From assembly GCA_003260025.2 (NCBI GenBank), contig QFZU02000137.1, positions 1 to 42,987 on the forward strand: 42,987 nt of DNA. Direction: 5' to 3'. Made by a program: the position numbers and the translations under genes. Positions 13,121 to 21,138 of this stretch are shown here, piece after piece. The DNA comes from Microbispora triticiradicis (GTDB taxonomy: Bacteria > Actinomycetota > Actinomycetes > Streptosporangiales > Streptosporangiaceae). Within the stretch, counting starts at the first letter, position 1. The number at the start of each line of letters is the position of its first letter. The notes beneath the pieces are model-generated. The model worked only from the letters and a program-made list of their open reading frames with translations, had not been told where the DNA came from and did not search any database.

Positions 13121-15316
13121 TCAGGTGGTGCTTCCGGTCACGTTGGCGCCGGACTTGGTGATGTAGTAGGTGATCTTCGTCCCACTCCAGAAGTGGAAGG
13201 TGAGGGTGACGCGGCCGTCGTTGACCTCGGCGAAGAACTCGGGTTTCAGGATGATGGTGTTCGCGGTGTAGTCGGGCTGGAAGGTCGCCCAGAACTCCTT
13301 GAACGTGGTCCAGTTGGCCGGTCCGGCGGGGCTGCCGTCGGCGTACTTGGCCTCCATCGTGGCGAGCTGGTCACCGCGGAACTGGGTGGGAATGGAGAAC
13401 GAGGAGGTCGTTCCGGTGGCGGCGGCCTGGGTCGGTGTGTCGGAGGTGATGATGCTGATCTGCCAGGGCGCCCCCTGGGAGAAGCGGGCCTCGATGGTGG
13501 CGTTCACGCCGTAGGCCCGGTTGCCGGCCAGCCGGGTGAGGGCGGACGCGGTGAGGGTCAGCGTGTTGCCGGACACGGTGTAGTCCGTGCCGCTGGCGAG
13601 GTTGGTGCCGCCCTGTCGGAGGCCCTGGAACGAGGTGCCGTTGAGGTTGAGCGTGAGCGACCTGGCGGTGATCGTGCCGCTGCGCGGGAGATACACCTGA
13701 TCGGAGGAGGCCGTGCCGGATCGCATGGTCCAGCTGGCCTTCATCATCTCGTAGATGCCCTGGTCCCGCCATCGCAGCTCGTTGCGTTCCAGGAACGAAC
13801 CCGCGTCCCAGAGCATGGTCGTGAGCTTGCGGATGCGGGCGTTGTAGCCGACGGCCTCGATGTACTTCAGGAACTCGCCGCGTTCGATGATGCCGGGCCG
13901 GGTGTAGTCGTAGGCGAGCAGCGCCCACTCTCCGATGATCACCGGGATCCCGCGGGACACGAACGTGTTGTACACCCGGTCGAAGCCGCCGACCAGGTCG
14001 CTTTCGACGTTGCTGTCGTAGCGGGTGCCGCCTGCGATGTTGGCGCTGAACGGCCACCACCCGTAGAAGTGCACCGTCGCGGCGAGGTTGGGATCGTGCA
14101 GCTGGTTGAAGGTGCCCGTCAGCGCGTCCAGCCGGGCCTGCTCGGAGCTGGTGTACAGGGTGGGCAGCACGAGCAGCCGGGTGGCGTTGCCGCCGCCGGA
14201 CGCGCGTACCAGGCGGACGAACGCGGTGTTGAGCTCGTTCAGCACCTGATCGCTCTCGCCGTCTCCCGAGGTGCCGGTGAACTGCGGCTCGTTGATGCTC
14301 TCGAACACCAGCTTCTGGGAATAGTCACGGAACGTGCCGGCGAGCTGCCGCCACAGCGCGTTGTACCGGTTCATCACGGTCGTACGGTCGCCCGGGTAGC
14401 CGTTGATCCACTGCCAGGAGTCGTGATGCAAGTTGATCATCACGTAGAAGCCCTCGGCGAGGGACCAGTCGACCACCTGCCGGACGCGGCTCAGCCAGGC
14501 GGCGTCGAGGGTGTAGTCCGGCGCCGGGCCGTGGTGGTTGCTCCAGGTGATCGGGATCCGGATGCTGTTGTAACCCTGGGACCGCACGTAGTGCAGCATG
14601 GCCTGGGTCGTCGGCGGGTTGCCCCATGACGTCTCGTCGGGGATCGCGTCGAAGGTGTTGCCCAGGTTCCAGCCGGGCTGCATGGCGGCCACCCTGGCCA
14701 TCGCGTCGCCCGGCTGCGGAGACGCCGACGGCGAGGGGGACGGCGACGGGCTGGGCGACGGAGAGGGAGACGGCGACGGGGACCGCGACGGGCTCGCCGA
14801 GGGCGACGGGCTGGGGGATCGCGACGGGCTCGCCGACGGCGAAGCGCTCGGGGACCGCGACGGACTCACCGACGGCGAGGGCGAGCCGACGTTCCCGGTG
14901 CACGTGACGCCGTTGAGCGTGAAGGTGCTCGGCGCGGTGTTGGCGCCCGACCACGACCCGTTGAAGCCGAAGGAGACCGTCGCGTTGGTCGCGATGGCCG
15001 CGTTCCAGCTCACGTTGACGGCGGTGACCTGCGCGCCCGACGAGGTGATCGTGCTGTTCCACGGCTGGGTGACCTGCTGCCCGGAGGGGAACGTCCAGGC
15101 GAGCCTCCAGCCGTTGATCGGGTCACCGAGGTTGGTGACGCCCACGTCGGCGGTGAAACCGCCCGGCCACTGGGAGGTGACCGTGTACGCCACGCGGCAG
15201 CCCGCGGCCGCCTGGGCGTTGACGGCCGTCATCACCCCCGCCGGCAGCAGTACGGCCAGGGCGCCGGCGACCATGCTCACCCACAGCCGCGCTCTGCGTA
15301 AGAGCCGCAGATTCAA
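13121..15316 (-). CDS. Secreted endo-beta-1,4-glucanase / xyloglucanase, CBM2-GH5-X2-CBM46
   Basis: 731 residues. The start is TTG 15316 because AGGAGG sits six bases before it, although the frame is open to 15430. Residues 1-38: signal peptide. 39-141: CBM2 (GCRVAYTVTSQWPGGF). About 144-203: Ser-Pro linker. About 204-530: GH5 with INEP (Glu343 acid/base) and IIGEWALL (Glu463 nucleophile), plus NLHHDSWQW; it resembles subfamily GH5_4. About 535-630: X2/Ig-like module; about 635-731: CBM46-like end. The GH5_4-X2-CBM46 order is known from enzymes active on beta-glucan and xyloglucan. Codon 6 is TTA. It is first in the row of four glycosidase genes and 80 bases before the next. Confidence 0.88.
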   Translation of the reverse strand: MNLRLLRRARLWVSMVAGALAVLLPAGVMTAVNAQAAAGCRVAYTVTSQWPGGFTADVGVTNLGDPINGWRLAWTFPSGQQVTQPWNSTITSSGAQVTAVNVSWNAAIATNATVSFGFNGSWSGANTAPSTFTLNGVTCTGNVGSPSPSVSPSRSPSASPSASPSRSPSPSPSASPSRSPSPSPSPSPSPSPSPSPSASPQPGDAMARVAAMQPGWNLGNTFDAIPDETSWGNPPTTQAMLHYVRSQGYNSIRIPITWSNHHGPAPDYTLDAAWLSRVRQVVDWSLAEGFYVMINLHHDSWQWINGYPGDRTTVMNRYNALWRQLAGTFRDYSQKLVFESINEPQFTGTSGDGESDQVLNELNTAFVRLVRASGGGNATRLLVLPTLYTSSEQARLDALTGTFNQLHDPNLAATVHFYGWWPFSANIAGGTRYDSNVESDLVGGFDRVYNTFVSRGIPVIIGEWALLAYDYTRPGIIERGEFLKYIEAVGYNARIRKLTTMLWDAGSFLERNELRWRDQGIYEMMKASWTMRSGTASSDQVYLPRSGTITARSLTLNLNGTSFQGLRQGGTNLASGTDYTVSGNTLTLTASALTRLAGNRAYGVNATIEARFSQGAPWQISIITSDTPTQAAATGTTSSFSIPTQFRGDQLATMEAKYADGSPAGPANWTTFKEFWATFQPDYTANTIILKPEFFAEVNDGRVTLTFHFWSGTKITYYITKSGANVTGSTT
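14708..14881. repeat. Ser-Pro linker-coding repeat
   Basis: Short tandem units on the GACGGCGAC/GACGGGCTC theme encode the SPSPSPSRSPSAS-type linker between CBM2 and GH5. The array is imperfect and probably length-variable by slippage. It is not CRISPR: there are no spacers. Confidence 0.8.
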
Positions 15317-15697
15317 GAGTGGCCTCCTTTGTCTTCTTTCACAGGTCCTGTCGTGGCGGACGGAGGGCCCGCGCTGCGTGGAACTGCTCTCGCCGGTCGC
15401 ATCAGGACGCACTGATGAACGGTGGAACATGGGTGTCTTACCGTCGAACCGATTCGGATACGTCCAGCAACCGAAAGTAGAGCCGTCTTAACTACGCAAC
15501 AACAACTAAATCTGGCGCGAAACATAGCATCGCGCTCTGCGGGAGTCGCCCTCTACCGCATCGACCCCAGGTGGGCACATAGACATCCCCATCAGGGTGA
15601 TCCATCCGGGAAGGGTCTTACTCCCTCCCGCTCCACGTCAGCGACATGATCGCCACTCCCCTGCCAGTTGTTCACACGTACAGGAGATAGGGAGCCG

Positions 15698-15731
15698 GAA
15701 AGTTTCGAGGACAGAAAGCTGAAAGTTTCAG
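15698..15731. promoter_or_regulatory. Pair of GAAAGTTTC palindromes
   Basis: GAAAGTTTC at 15698-15706 and CTGAAAGTTTCAG at 15719-15731 (6-bp perfect arms, one central base) are 23 bases apart centre to centre, about two helical turns. Related GAAA-N-TTTC palindromes are used by LacI-family regulators of xylan and cellulose genes in actinomycetes. They could serve the cellulase gene to the left or the gene to the right. Confidence 0.45.
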
Positions 15732-15838
15732 CCGAGAGACACCGCGCGGCGAACAATGAACCGGTCCCGCCGCAAGCCATCCGCGACCGCTCGGGAACGC
15801 ACCAGCGACGGGTTCCTTCCCCGCCTCGGGCCGCCGCC

Positions 15839-15844
15839 TAAGAT
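15839..15844 (+). promoter_or_regulatory. -10 element for leaderless Nudix mRNA
   Basis: TAAGAT lies seven bases before GTG 15852. This TANNNT-to-start spacing places the transcription start at the GTG itself. It is the main reason for choosing this start over the upstream ATG. Confidence 0.6.
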
Positions 15845-15851
15845 CGACGGA

Positions 15852-16361
15852 GTGACCGTTCCCGCCGTGCGGGCCAGCGCCCGCGTTCTGCTGGTCGACC
15901 GAGACGATCGGCTCCTGCTCTTCCGTTTCCGGGCCTCCCACGATCTGCCCGCCTCCCACTTCTGGGCCACGCCCGGCGGTGGTGTCGAAGACGGAGAAAC
16001 CCTCTCTCAGGCGGCGGTGCGCGAACTGTTCGAGGAGACCGGTCACCTCCTCGCTCCGCAGCGGCTGAGTCCGGTGGTGGCGGTCTCCTCCGGTCCTGCC
16101 CGGTTCGGCGAGTTCACCCTGCACGCCGTCGATTCGTTCTTCTTCGCCCGCCTCGACCATCTGACCTTGGCCCCTTCGAACCTGGAGGCCCACGAACTCG
16201 AGGCGATCGCCGCACACCGCTGGTGGACCGTCCACGAACTTCAGACCACCTCCGACCTCGTCTTCCCCGTCGGCATCGGCGCGCTTCTGCCCCGGCTGCT
16301 CGCCGGTGACCTCCCCGCCGAACCGGTGCACCTGCCCTGGCGGCCGGCCCCTGCCCAGTGA
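15852..16361 (+). CDS. Nudix hydrolase
   Basis: 169 residues from GTG 15852. The Nudix box is complete: GGGVEDGETLSQAAVRELFEETG, matching Gx5Ex7REUxEExGU, at about residues 44-68. The fold begins RASARVLLVDRDDRLLLFRF and ends with W/P-rich strands. Such small Nudix proteins hydrolyse nucleoside diphosphate derivatives or clean up damaged nucleotides; the substrate cannot be read from the sequence. An ATG at 15756 would add 32 residues of low-complexity sequence and is unlikely. The gene is isolated, with 224 bases before the phosphate transporter gene. Confidence 0.87.
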   Translation: MTVPAVRASARVLLVDRDDRLLLFRFRASHDLPASHFWATPGGGVEDGETLSQAAVRELFEETGHLLAPQRLSPVVAVSSGPARFGEFTLHAVDSFFFARLDHLTLAPSNLEAHELEAIAAHRWWTVHELQTTSDLVFPVGIGALLPRLLAGDLPAEPVHLPWRPAPAQ

Positions 16362-16410
16362 GGTCAGGCGAAGCACCCTCGACGGTCCTGGCGCTATTGC
16401 CGTCGCAGAG

Positions 16411-16451
16411 ATGAACAGCGATCATGAACTTCAGGTGACGAAAGGATGAAC
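16411..16451 (-). promoter_or_regulatory. PHO box (PhoP direct repeats) upstream of phosphate transporter
   Basis: On the minus strand GTTCAT, CGTCAC and GTTCAT start exactly 11 bases apart (their complements are at 16446, 16435 and 16424), and a fourth GTTCAT lies 13 bases further on (16411-16416). Eleven-base direct repeats related to GTTCACC are the known binding unit of PhoP in Streptomyces. Their place just upstream of a -10 element at 16487 and a phosphate transporter gene supports phosphate control. Confidence 0.7.
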
Positions 16452-16486
16452 GCCGAACAGGCGGCGGCGCCCGATGCGTCGGCTCC

Positions 16487-16492
16487 TAGAAT
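16487..16492 (+). promoter_or_regulatory. -10 hexamer of pit promoter
   Basis: TAGAAT, with no good -35 17-18 bases upstream, is as expected for an activator-dependent promoter. The PHO box lies about 50-85 bases upstream of the predicted start. Confidence 0.45.
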
Positions 16493-16585
16493 CGCTCTTC
16501 CTTCTGACGTGTAGTCCGGCCCGGCCCTACCTCTTGCCGCGCGCGCTTTCACTCACGAGCACCACTACCCCCCGGAGGCAGACGC

Positions 16586-17629
16586 ATGGAAGTGCTCGTA
16601 CTCTTGCTCGTGCTCCTACTGGCCGCCGCCAATGGAGCGAACGACGTGCCGAAGGGCGTCGCCACGCTCGCCGGCGCGGGTGTGACGAAAATCCGCACGG
16701 CCATCGCATGGGGCACGGTTGCCACCGCCCTCGGCTGCCTCGTCTCGCTGACGTTGGCTTCAAAGATGACCCAGCTCTTCTCCAAAGGCATCGTCTCCGC
16801 CACGCCCACCCCGGCTTTCACGGTCGCGGTGCTGATCGGAACCATCTTCTGGGTCGTCCTGGCCACGGTCCTGAAGCTGCCGGTCTCGACCACCCATGCC
16901 CTGGTGGGCTCGCTGCTCGGCGCCGGGAGCCTGTTCGCCGGTTCCTCGGTCGAGTGGAGCGGACTGCTCGGGAAGGTCGTGCAGCCGCTGCTGCTGAGCA
17001 TCCTGGTGGCCTACGCGATCTCCGCCGTACTGGGAATCATCACCCGGAAGGTCGTGACGATCCGTACCGCGAGAAGGGAAAGGACCCCGGCTCCGGTCCC
17101 GGACGGTGATGCGGCGCCGGTCGGGGGGCGGGGCGCGACCGTGACGGCACAGGTCGAGCAGACCAAGGCGCAGAAAGCCATCGGGATCGCCCACTGGGCG
17201 ACAAGCGGGCTGGCGAGCTTCGCCCGAGGCCTCAACGACGCACCCAAGATCGTTGCCATCGGCTCCTTCGCACTGGTGGGCGGGATGACCCCGACCGGCC
17301 TGCTGTTCGCCGTGACCGCGGCCATGGCCGTCGGAGGTGTCGTGGCAGGCTCCCGCATCGCCGACCGGCTCGCGTACTCCGTGATCAAGATTCCGCACGT
17401 AGAGGGTTTCACCGCCAACCTCACGACGGCGGGCCTCGTCGGACTGGGCGCCGTGCTGGGGCTGCCCATGTCGACCACCCAGGTGTCGGCGGGGGCCATC
17501 TCCGGCATCGCGGCCAACGACCTCTCCCGGCTCAACAAGAAGACCGTCCGCGACCTCCTGATCGCATGGCTGTGCACACCTCCCGTCGCCGCCGCCGTGG
17601 CCGCCGGGGCGTATCTTCTGCTCTCGTGA
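16586..17629 (+). CDS. pit: Inorganic phosphate transporter, PiT family
   Basis: 347 residues from ATG 16586, with CGGAGGCAGACGC before it. It has the two inverted PiT signatures: ANGANDVPKGVATLAGAG near residues 14-32 and ARGLNDAPKIVA near 212-225, each followed by hydrophobic helices, with a hydrophilic loop at about 160-195. VSTTHALVGSLLG and MSTTQVSAGAISG are the paired inner motifs. PiT carriers import metal-phosphate with protons and also let in arsenate, which is of interest because an arsenate reductase gene follows 46 bases later on the same strand. A PHO box upstream suggests induction by low phosphate. Confidence 0.92.
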   Translation: MEVLVLLLVLLLAAANGANDVPKGVATLAGAGVTKIRTAIAWGTVATALGCLVSLTLASKMTQLFSKGIVSATPTPAFTVAVLIGTIFWVVLATVLKLPVSTTHALVGSLLGAGSLFAGSSVEWSGLLGKVVQPLLLSILVAYAISAVLGIITRKVVTIRTARRERTPAPVPDGDAAPVGGRGATVTAQVEQTKAQKAIGIAHWATSGLASFARGLNDAPKIVAIGSFALVGGMTPTGLLFAVTAAMAVGGVVAGSRIADRLAYSVIKIPHVEGFTANLTTAGLVGLGAVLGLPMSTTQVSAGAISGIAANDLSRLNKKTVRDLLIAWLCTPPVAAAVAAGAYLLLS

Positions 17630-17675
17630 CGCGGGCCGGTCCGCCCCGCTCCCCGACCCGTCGAAGGGACCAGCC

Positions 17676-18080
17676 ATGCCCCCGATGCCCAGCGTCCTGT
17701 TCGTGTGCGTGCACAACGCCGGCCGTTCGCAGATGGCGGCCGGTTGGCTCACGCATCTGGCCGGCGACCGCGTCCAGGTCCGTTCAGCCGGGTCGGCGCC
17801 CGCGGAGCGGGTCAACCCCGCCGCCGTCGACGCCATGCGCGAGGTCGGCATCGACATCAGCGCCGCGACGCCGAAGCTCCTCACCGCCGAGGCCGTCCAG
17901 GCGGCCGACGTGATCATCACTATGGGCTGCGGTGACGCCTGCCCGGTCTTCCCCGGCAGGCGGTACGAGGACTGGAAACTCGACGACCCGGCCGGGCAGG
18001 GCGTCGAAGCCGTGCGCGTGATCAGAGACGAGATCCACGACCGGGTGAAGGTTCTCCTGGCCGGACTGCTGAAGCCCTGA
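17676..18080 (+). CDS. arsC: Arsenate reductase ArsC (LMW phosphatase fold)
   Basis: 134 residues from ATG 17676 (AAGGGACC upstream). The P-loop VCVHNAGRS (Cys-x5-Arg) is near residue 11, followed by RSAGSAPAERVNPAAVDAMREVGIDIS, the MGCGDACP pair of Cys and DDPAGQGVEAVRVIRDEI. This is the actinobacterial form, usually coupled to mycothiol/mycoredoxin or thioredoxin, which reduces arsenate to arsenite in the cytoplasm. It probably shares an mRNA with pit and so could protect against arsenate entering by that carrier. It is about 60 percent identical by eye to the second ArsC at 22813-23235, so the two are not a very recent duplication. Confidence 0.9.
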   Translation: MPPMPSVLFVCVHNAGRSQMAAGWLTHLAGDRVQVRSAGSAPAERVNPAAVDAMREVGIDISAATPKLLTAEAVQAADVIITMGCGDACPVFPGRRYEDWKLDDPAGQGVEAVRVIRDEIHDRVKVLLAGLLKP

Positions 18081-18141
18081 CGCGCCTGAACGACGCCGGG
18101 CACCCGCCCTCGTCGGCGCACCCCTGCCTGGAGGATCGGTT

Positions 18142-18174
18142 CGGGCAGCAAGTTGCCTGGCAACTTGCTGCCCG
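18142..18174. promoter_or_regulatory. Perfect 33-base palindrome after arsC
   Basis: Arms of 16 bases beginning CGGGCAGCAAGTTGCC flank a single central T at 18158. It lies 62 bases after the arsC stop and 47 before the phosphoesterase remnant. The inner GTTGCC-T-GGCAAC resembles MarR-family operators. It could also act as a T-less terminator for pit-arsC, although the loop would need to open by a few pairs. Perfection over 33 bases is not expected by chance. Confidence 0.6.
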
Positions 18175-18220
18175 GGAGCAGCACTTCACCGATGACCTGC
18201 ACAAGGACGAGAGTGATGAC

Positions 18221-19080
18221 ATGCGGCCGGTCAGTTCTGGGCGACAGAAACCGGCCCGCACCGACGTCGTGATCTTCGACAAGAAGATGGGATGCGACCT
18301 CCGCCCGCTTGACCCCGGTCACCCTCTGGGTGGTGTCTATTCCAATCCCTGGGCTCTTCGTGCGTTCATCGACGACGCCCGCCGTAACCACGCCGATCGC
18401 CTGTACTGCCTCGGAGATCTCGGCGGGTACGGCACGGAGCCGGACGCCGTATGGCCGCTGCTGACCGGCAATGACATCATCTGCGTGGCCGACAATTACG
18501 ACGTGGCGATCGCGTCGGGCGCGGAGGACTGCGGCTGCGGATATCGGGACCCCCGTGACCAGGAATACGCCGAGATGATGTACGACTTCACCCTCCGCAA
18601 CACCGACCGGCGGTTTGCGGCGTGGATGGGGACGCTTCGCACGGAGCGGCGGGAGAAGCTGGATGGCTGCGACGTGCATTTCGTGCACGGCTCGACCACA
18701 GGCCTCAACGATTTCTGGTGGGAATCGCTGCCCGAGGCGGAGCATCGCCGCCGAGTGGAGGCGAGCGGCGCCGACGTCATCGTGTGCACGCGCTCGGGGC
18801 TGCCCTGGATCAGGCGCGTCGGAGAGAGTCTCGTAGTGAACGTCGGCGTCATCGTGGACGGCCCGCCAACGACGGTGACCGGCGTGTCCGCTACGCCCTG
18901 GTCGACTTCGAGGACGGAGTCGCGCGAGCGCGGATCATCCGCCTGCACTACGACATCGGCGCCATCGCCATGATCGTCTGGTCTGTCTCCGGCGGCGTCG
19001 ACGGAGCGCGGCAGCCTCTCTCCGCGCTGAGCGCCGGGATCCGCGACCCGGCCGGCCTGAGCCGTCCGCCGGTCCCCTAA
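18221..19080 (+). pseudogene. Metallophosphoesterase, frameshifted and with altered active site
   Basis: From ATG 18221 the frame shows the calcineurin-like phosphoesterase pattern: YCLGDLGGYGTEPDAVWPLL, DCGCGYRDPRDQEYAEMMYD, VHFVHGSTTGLNDFWWESLP. Near 18850 the family sequence moves to another frame (RPANDGDRRVRYALVDFEDGV), ending at 19080, while the first frame runs on with junk to 18973. The first metal motif (usually DxH) is degraded around residues 26-35, and the His expected in the CTHSG motif is Arg (VCTRSGLPW). A frameshift plus lost ligands indicates a decaying gene. Intact relatives are about 250-280 residues. Confidence 0.75.
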
Positions 19081-19205
19081 CGAAGTAGGCGGGCTCCAGG
19101 CGTCCTGGCAGAGGCCGGCCCGGACGGCCGGATCTGGGCATCGGCCTCGCCGGTGCGTCCTTCGGCGGTCGCCTGCCGCCTCCTCCGGTCCGGGAGAATG
19201 CAGGC

Positions 19206-19811
19206 ATGGCTGAACAGAGCATCTGGATGCAGAAGGTCGCCGCCGACCCCGATCACTCCACCTGGTTCATCGAGCGCTTCCGGTCCATGGCTCGCGCCGG
19301 TGACGACCTCGCCGGGGAAGCCCGCCTTGTGGATTCCATGGTGCCGCGCCATGCCCGCATCCTCGACGCCGGCTGCGGGTCCGGCCGCGTCGGTGGCGCG
19401 CTGGCCGAGGCCGGGCACGACGTCGTCGGCGTCGACGTCGACCCGGCTCTGATCGAGGCCGCCGAGCAGGACCACCCGGGGCCGCGATGGCTGGTCGGCG
19501 ACCTGGCCGAACTCAACCTTCCTTCGCGGGGCATCCCCACGCCGTTCGACGCCGTCGTCTGCGCGGGGAACGTGATGACGTTCCTCGCGCCGAGCACTCG
19601 TCGTGAGGTGCTGAGACGCTTCCGTGCGCACCTCGCGCCGGACGGCCGGGCCGCGATCGGCTTCGGCGGCGGCCGCGGTTACGAGTTCGGCGAGTTCTTC
19701 GCGGACGCGGCTGCCGTCGCGCTCGAACCCGACCTGCTGCTGTCCACCTGGGACCTGCGTCCGTTCACAACTGACTCAACCTTCCTGGTCGCCCTCCTCC
19801 GCCCTGCCTGA
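19206..19811 (+). CDS. Class I SAM-dependent methyltransferase
   Basis: 201 residues from ATG 19206, with GGGAGAATGCAGGC upstream. Motif I is ILDAGCGSGRVGGALAEAGHDVVGVDVDP (about 51-79), followed by the acidic VGDLAEL and the post-motif VVCAGNVMTFL. The N-terminus MAEQSIWMQKVAADPDHSTWFIERFRSM is typical of a common actinobacterial methyltransferase of unknown substrate. It stands alone between the phosphoesterase remnant and the minus-strand NTF2/SDR pair. No arsenic-binding Cys set is present, so it is not ArsM. Confidence 0.82.
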   Translation: MAEQSIWMQKVAADPDHSTWFIERFRSMARAGDDLAGEARLVDSMVPRHARILDAGCGSGRVGGALAEAGHDVVGVDVDPALIEAAEQDHPGPRWLVGDLAELNLPSRGIPTPFDAVVCAGNVMTFLAPSTRREVLRRFRAHLAPDGRAAIGFGGGRGYEFGEFFADAAAVALEPDLLLSTWDLRPFTTDSTFLVALLRPA

Positions 19812-19865
19812 CAGCGTGTAGCCGTCCGCTCGCCGTAGCTTGTTCCCCGGTGCGATCGCCGCTCC

Positions 19866-20237
19866 TCAGTCGAGCCGGGAGACCTGGTAGTGGGCGATGC
19901 GCCAGCCCTCCTCGGTCCGCTTCACCAGCACGCCGAGATGGACGTGGAGGGTGGGCCGGTCGGTGAAGGAGAAGTCGACGGCCAGGTAGCCGAGGACGAG
20001 GTCGTCGGCGAGGGCTCTGGACTCGACGATGCGGTACGCGGCGGTCAGCCCGGCCGGCTGGGAGTCGTAGTAGGCGGCGACGCCCGGCCTGCCGACGCTG
20101 TAGGGGCGCAGCCCCTGGAAGATCGCGTCCTCGGTGAACAGGGCGGCGACCTGCTGCGGCCGGTGCGCGTCGACGCCGGCCCGCCACCGGTCGAGGACGT
20201 CCCGCAGGATCGCCTCGGTGTCCGTGTCGGTGTTCAT
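19866..20237 (-). CDS. SnoaL/NTF2-like protein (SgcJ/EcaC type)
   Basis: 123 residues from ATG 20237. Typical pattern: a helix with ILRDVLDRWRAGVDAHRPQQVAALFTEDAIFQG, then GVAAYYDS and strands ending GWRIAHYQVSRLD. The cone-shaped NTF2 fold is used by small isomerases, cyclases and DUF-type binding proteins; no catalytic residues can be named. It starts seven bases after the SDR gene ends on the same strand, so the two are probably one operon and may act on one substrate. Confidence 0.78.
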   Translation of the reverse strand: MNTDTDTEAILRDVLDRWRAGVDAHRPQQVAALFTEDAIFQGLRPYSVGRPGVAAYYDSQPAGLTAAYRIVESRALADDLVLGYLAVDFSFTDRPTLHVHLGVLVKRTEEGWRIAHYQVSRLD

Positions 20238-20244
20238 GGGACGC

Positions 20245-20961
20245 TCAGTGACCGGCGCTCATGCCGCCGTCGACGTGCAGGATCTCGCCGGTGACGAAGG
20301 GTGCGTTCTCCAGGAACAGGACCGCGTCCACGACGTCGCTCAACTCGCCCATCCGGCGTACCGGGTGTAGTGCGGCCAGCGCCTCGTGGGTCTCCTCGGG
20401 GTGCATGGGCGTCTTGACGGAGCCGGGCGAGACGGCGTTGACCCGGACGCCGCGCGTGGCGTACTCGACGGCCAGGGACCTGGTGGCCGCCTGCAGGCCG
20501 CCCTTGGTCAGCGAGGCCAGCACGGACGGCACCCGCGCGTCGGGGTTGTCGACCAGGCTGGTGGTGATGGTGACCACGTGACCACCGCCGCCCTGCGCCA
20601 GCATGCGGGCGATGGCGAGCTGGGTGATGTGGAAGAAGCCGTCGAGGTTCACCCCACGAACGGCGGCGTAGTCGCCGAGCGTGTAGTCGGTGAACGGCTT
20701 GGCGACGAAGATGCCCGCGTTGTTGACCAGCGTGTCCAGGCGGCCGAATCGCTCCACCGCCGCGGCGACCGCGCGCTCGGCGGTGGCCCGGTCGGCGACA
20801 TCGCCCTGCACGGTGACGACGCCGGGATCAGCCGAGGGAGCGATGGTGCGCGAGACGGCGACGACGGCGTGGCCGAGCCTGCGATAGCCCTCGACCAAGC
20901 CGGCACCGATACCCTGCGACGCGCCCGTGACCAGAGCGACCTTCTGCTGCTGGATGCCCAT
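20245..20961 (-). CDS. SDR-family oxidoreductase without the usual catalytic Tyr
   Basis: 238 residues. I chose ATG 20961 because GGAGGAG stands just upstream; the frame is open to 20994. The NAD(P) motif TGASQGIGAG is at about 12-21, NNAG is at about 80-83, and the active-site region reads TITTSLVDNPDARVPSVLASLTKGG. Lys is present but the position four before it, normally Tyr in YxxxK, is Ala. The remaining Ser is present. I have seen ASLTKGG-type SDRs, so this may be a subfamily trait rather than damage. A palindromic site lies 32 bases upstream. Confidence 0.82.
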   Translation of the reverse strand: MGIQQQKVALVTGASQGIGAGLVEGYRRLGHAVVAVSRTIAPSADPGVVTVQGDVADRATAERAVAAAVERFGRLDTLVNNAGIFVAKPFTDYTLGDYAAVRGVNLDGFFHITQLAIARMLAQGGGGHVVTITTSLVDNPDARVPSVLASLTKGGLQAATRSLAVEYATRGVRVNAVSPGSVKTPMHPEETHEALAALHPVRRMGELSDVVDAVLFLENAPFVTGEILHVDGGMSAGH

Positions 20962-20992
20962 GATGACTCCTCCTAGCCTCTTCACAGTCTGC

Positions 20993-21014
20993 AATAGACG
21001 ATCGGTCGTCTATT
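20993..21014. promoter_or_regulatory. TetR-type operator upstream of SDR gene
   Basis: AATAGACGA and TCGTCTATT are perfect 9-bp arms around TCGG. Length and symmetry fit a TetR-family operator controlling the SDR/NTF2 pair. The TetR encoded at 22102 has related half-sites (ACGACCG) in its own promoter, so it is one candidate, not a certain one. Confidence 0.6.
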
Positions 21015-21138
21015 CGTATGTGAAGTTAGGCAGTGACCAAGGAGAAGTCAAAGCTAGGCCGGGACCGGAATCCTCCCACCTGATAGGCAAAACCTCTTAG
21101 CGCTGGCGCATGAGGGAGTCCAGGCGGGTCGAGGGCGG

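Larger units (their letters stand above)
15317..15851. other. 535-base region between divergent cellulase and Nudix genes
   Basis: No convincing gene. It holds the cellulase ribosome binding site (15323-15328), a weak LacI-like element around 15443-15458 (CGAA, CG centre, TTCG), an AT-richer stretch at 15480-15540, two GAAAGTTTC sites and the promoter of the Nudix gene. An ATG at 15756 is in frame with the Nudix gene but lacks coding character. Confidence 0.6.

Noticed and set aside
14708-14881. Possible CRISPR-like or regulatory repeat array
   Set aside because: Units are imperfect, unspaced and encode the Ser-Pro linker of the endoglucanase.
15756-15851. Longer N-terminus of the Nudix protein from ATG 15756
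   Set aside because: The added 32 residues look non-coding and the -10 box would lie inside the gene; GTG 15852 fits a leaderless start.
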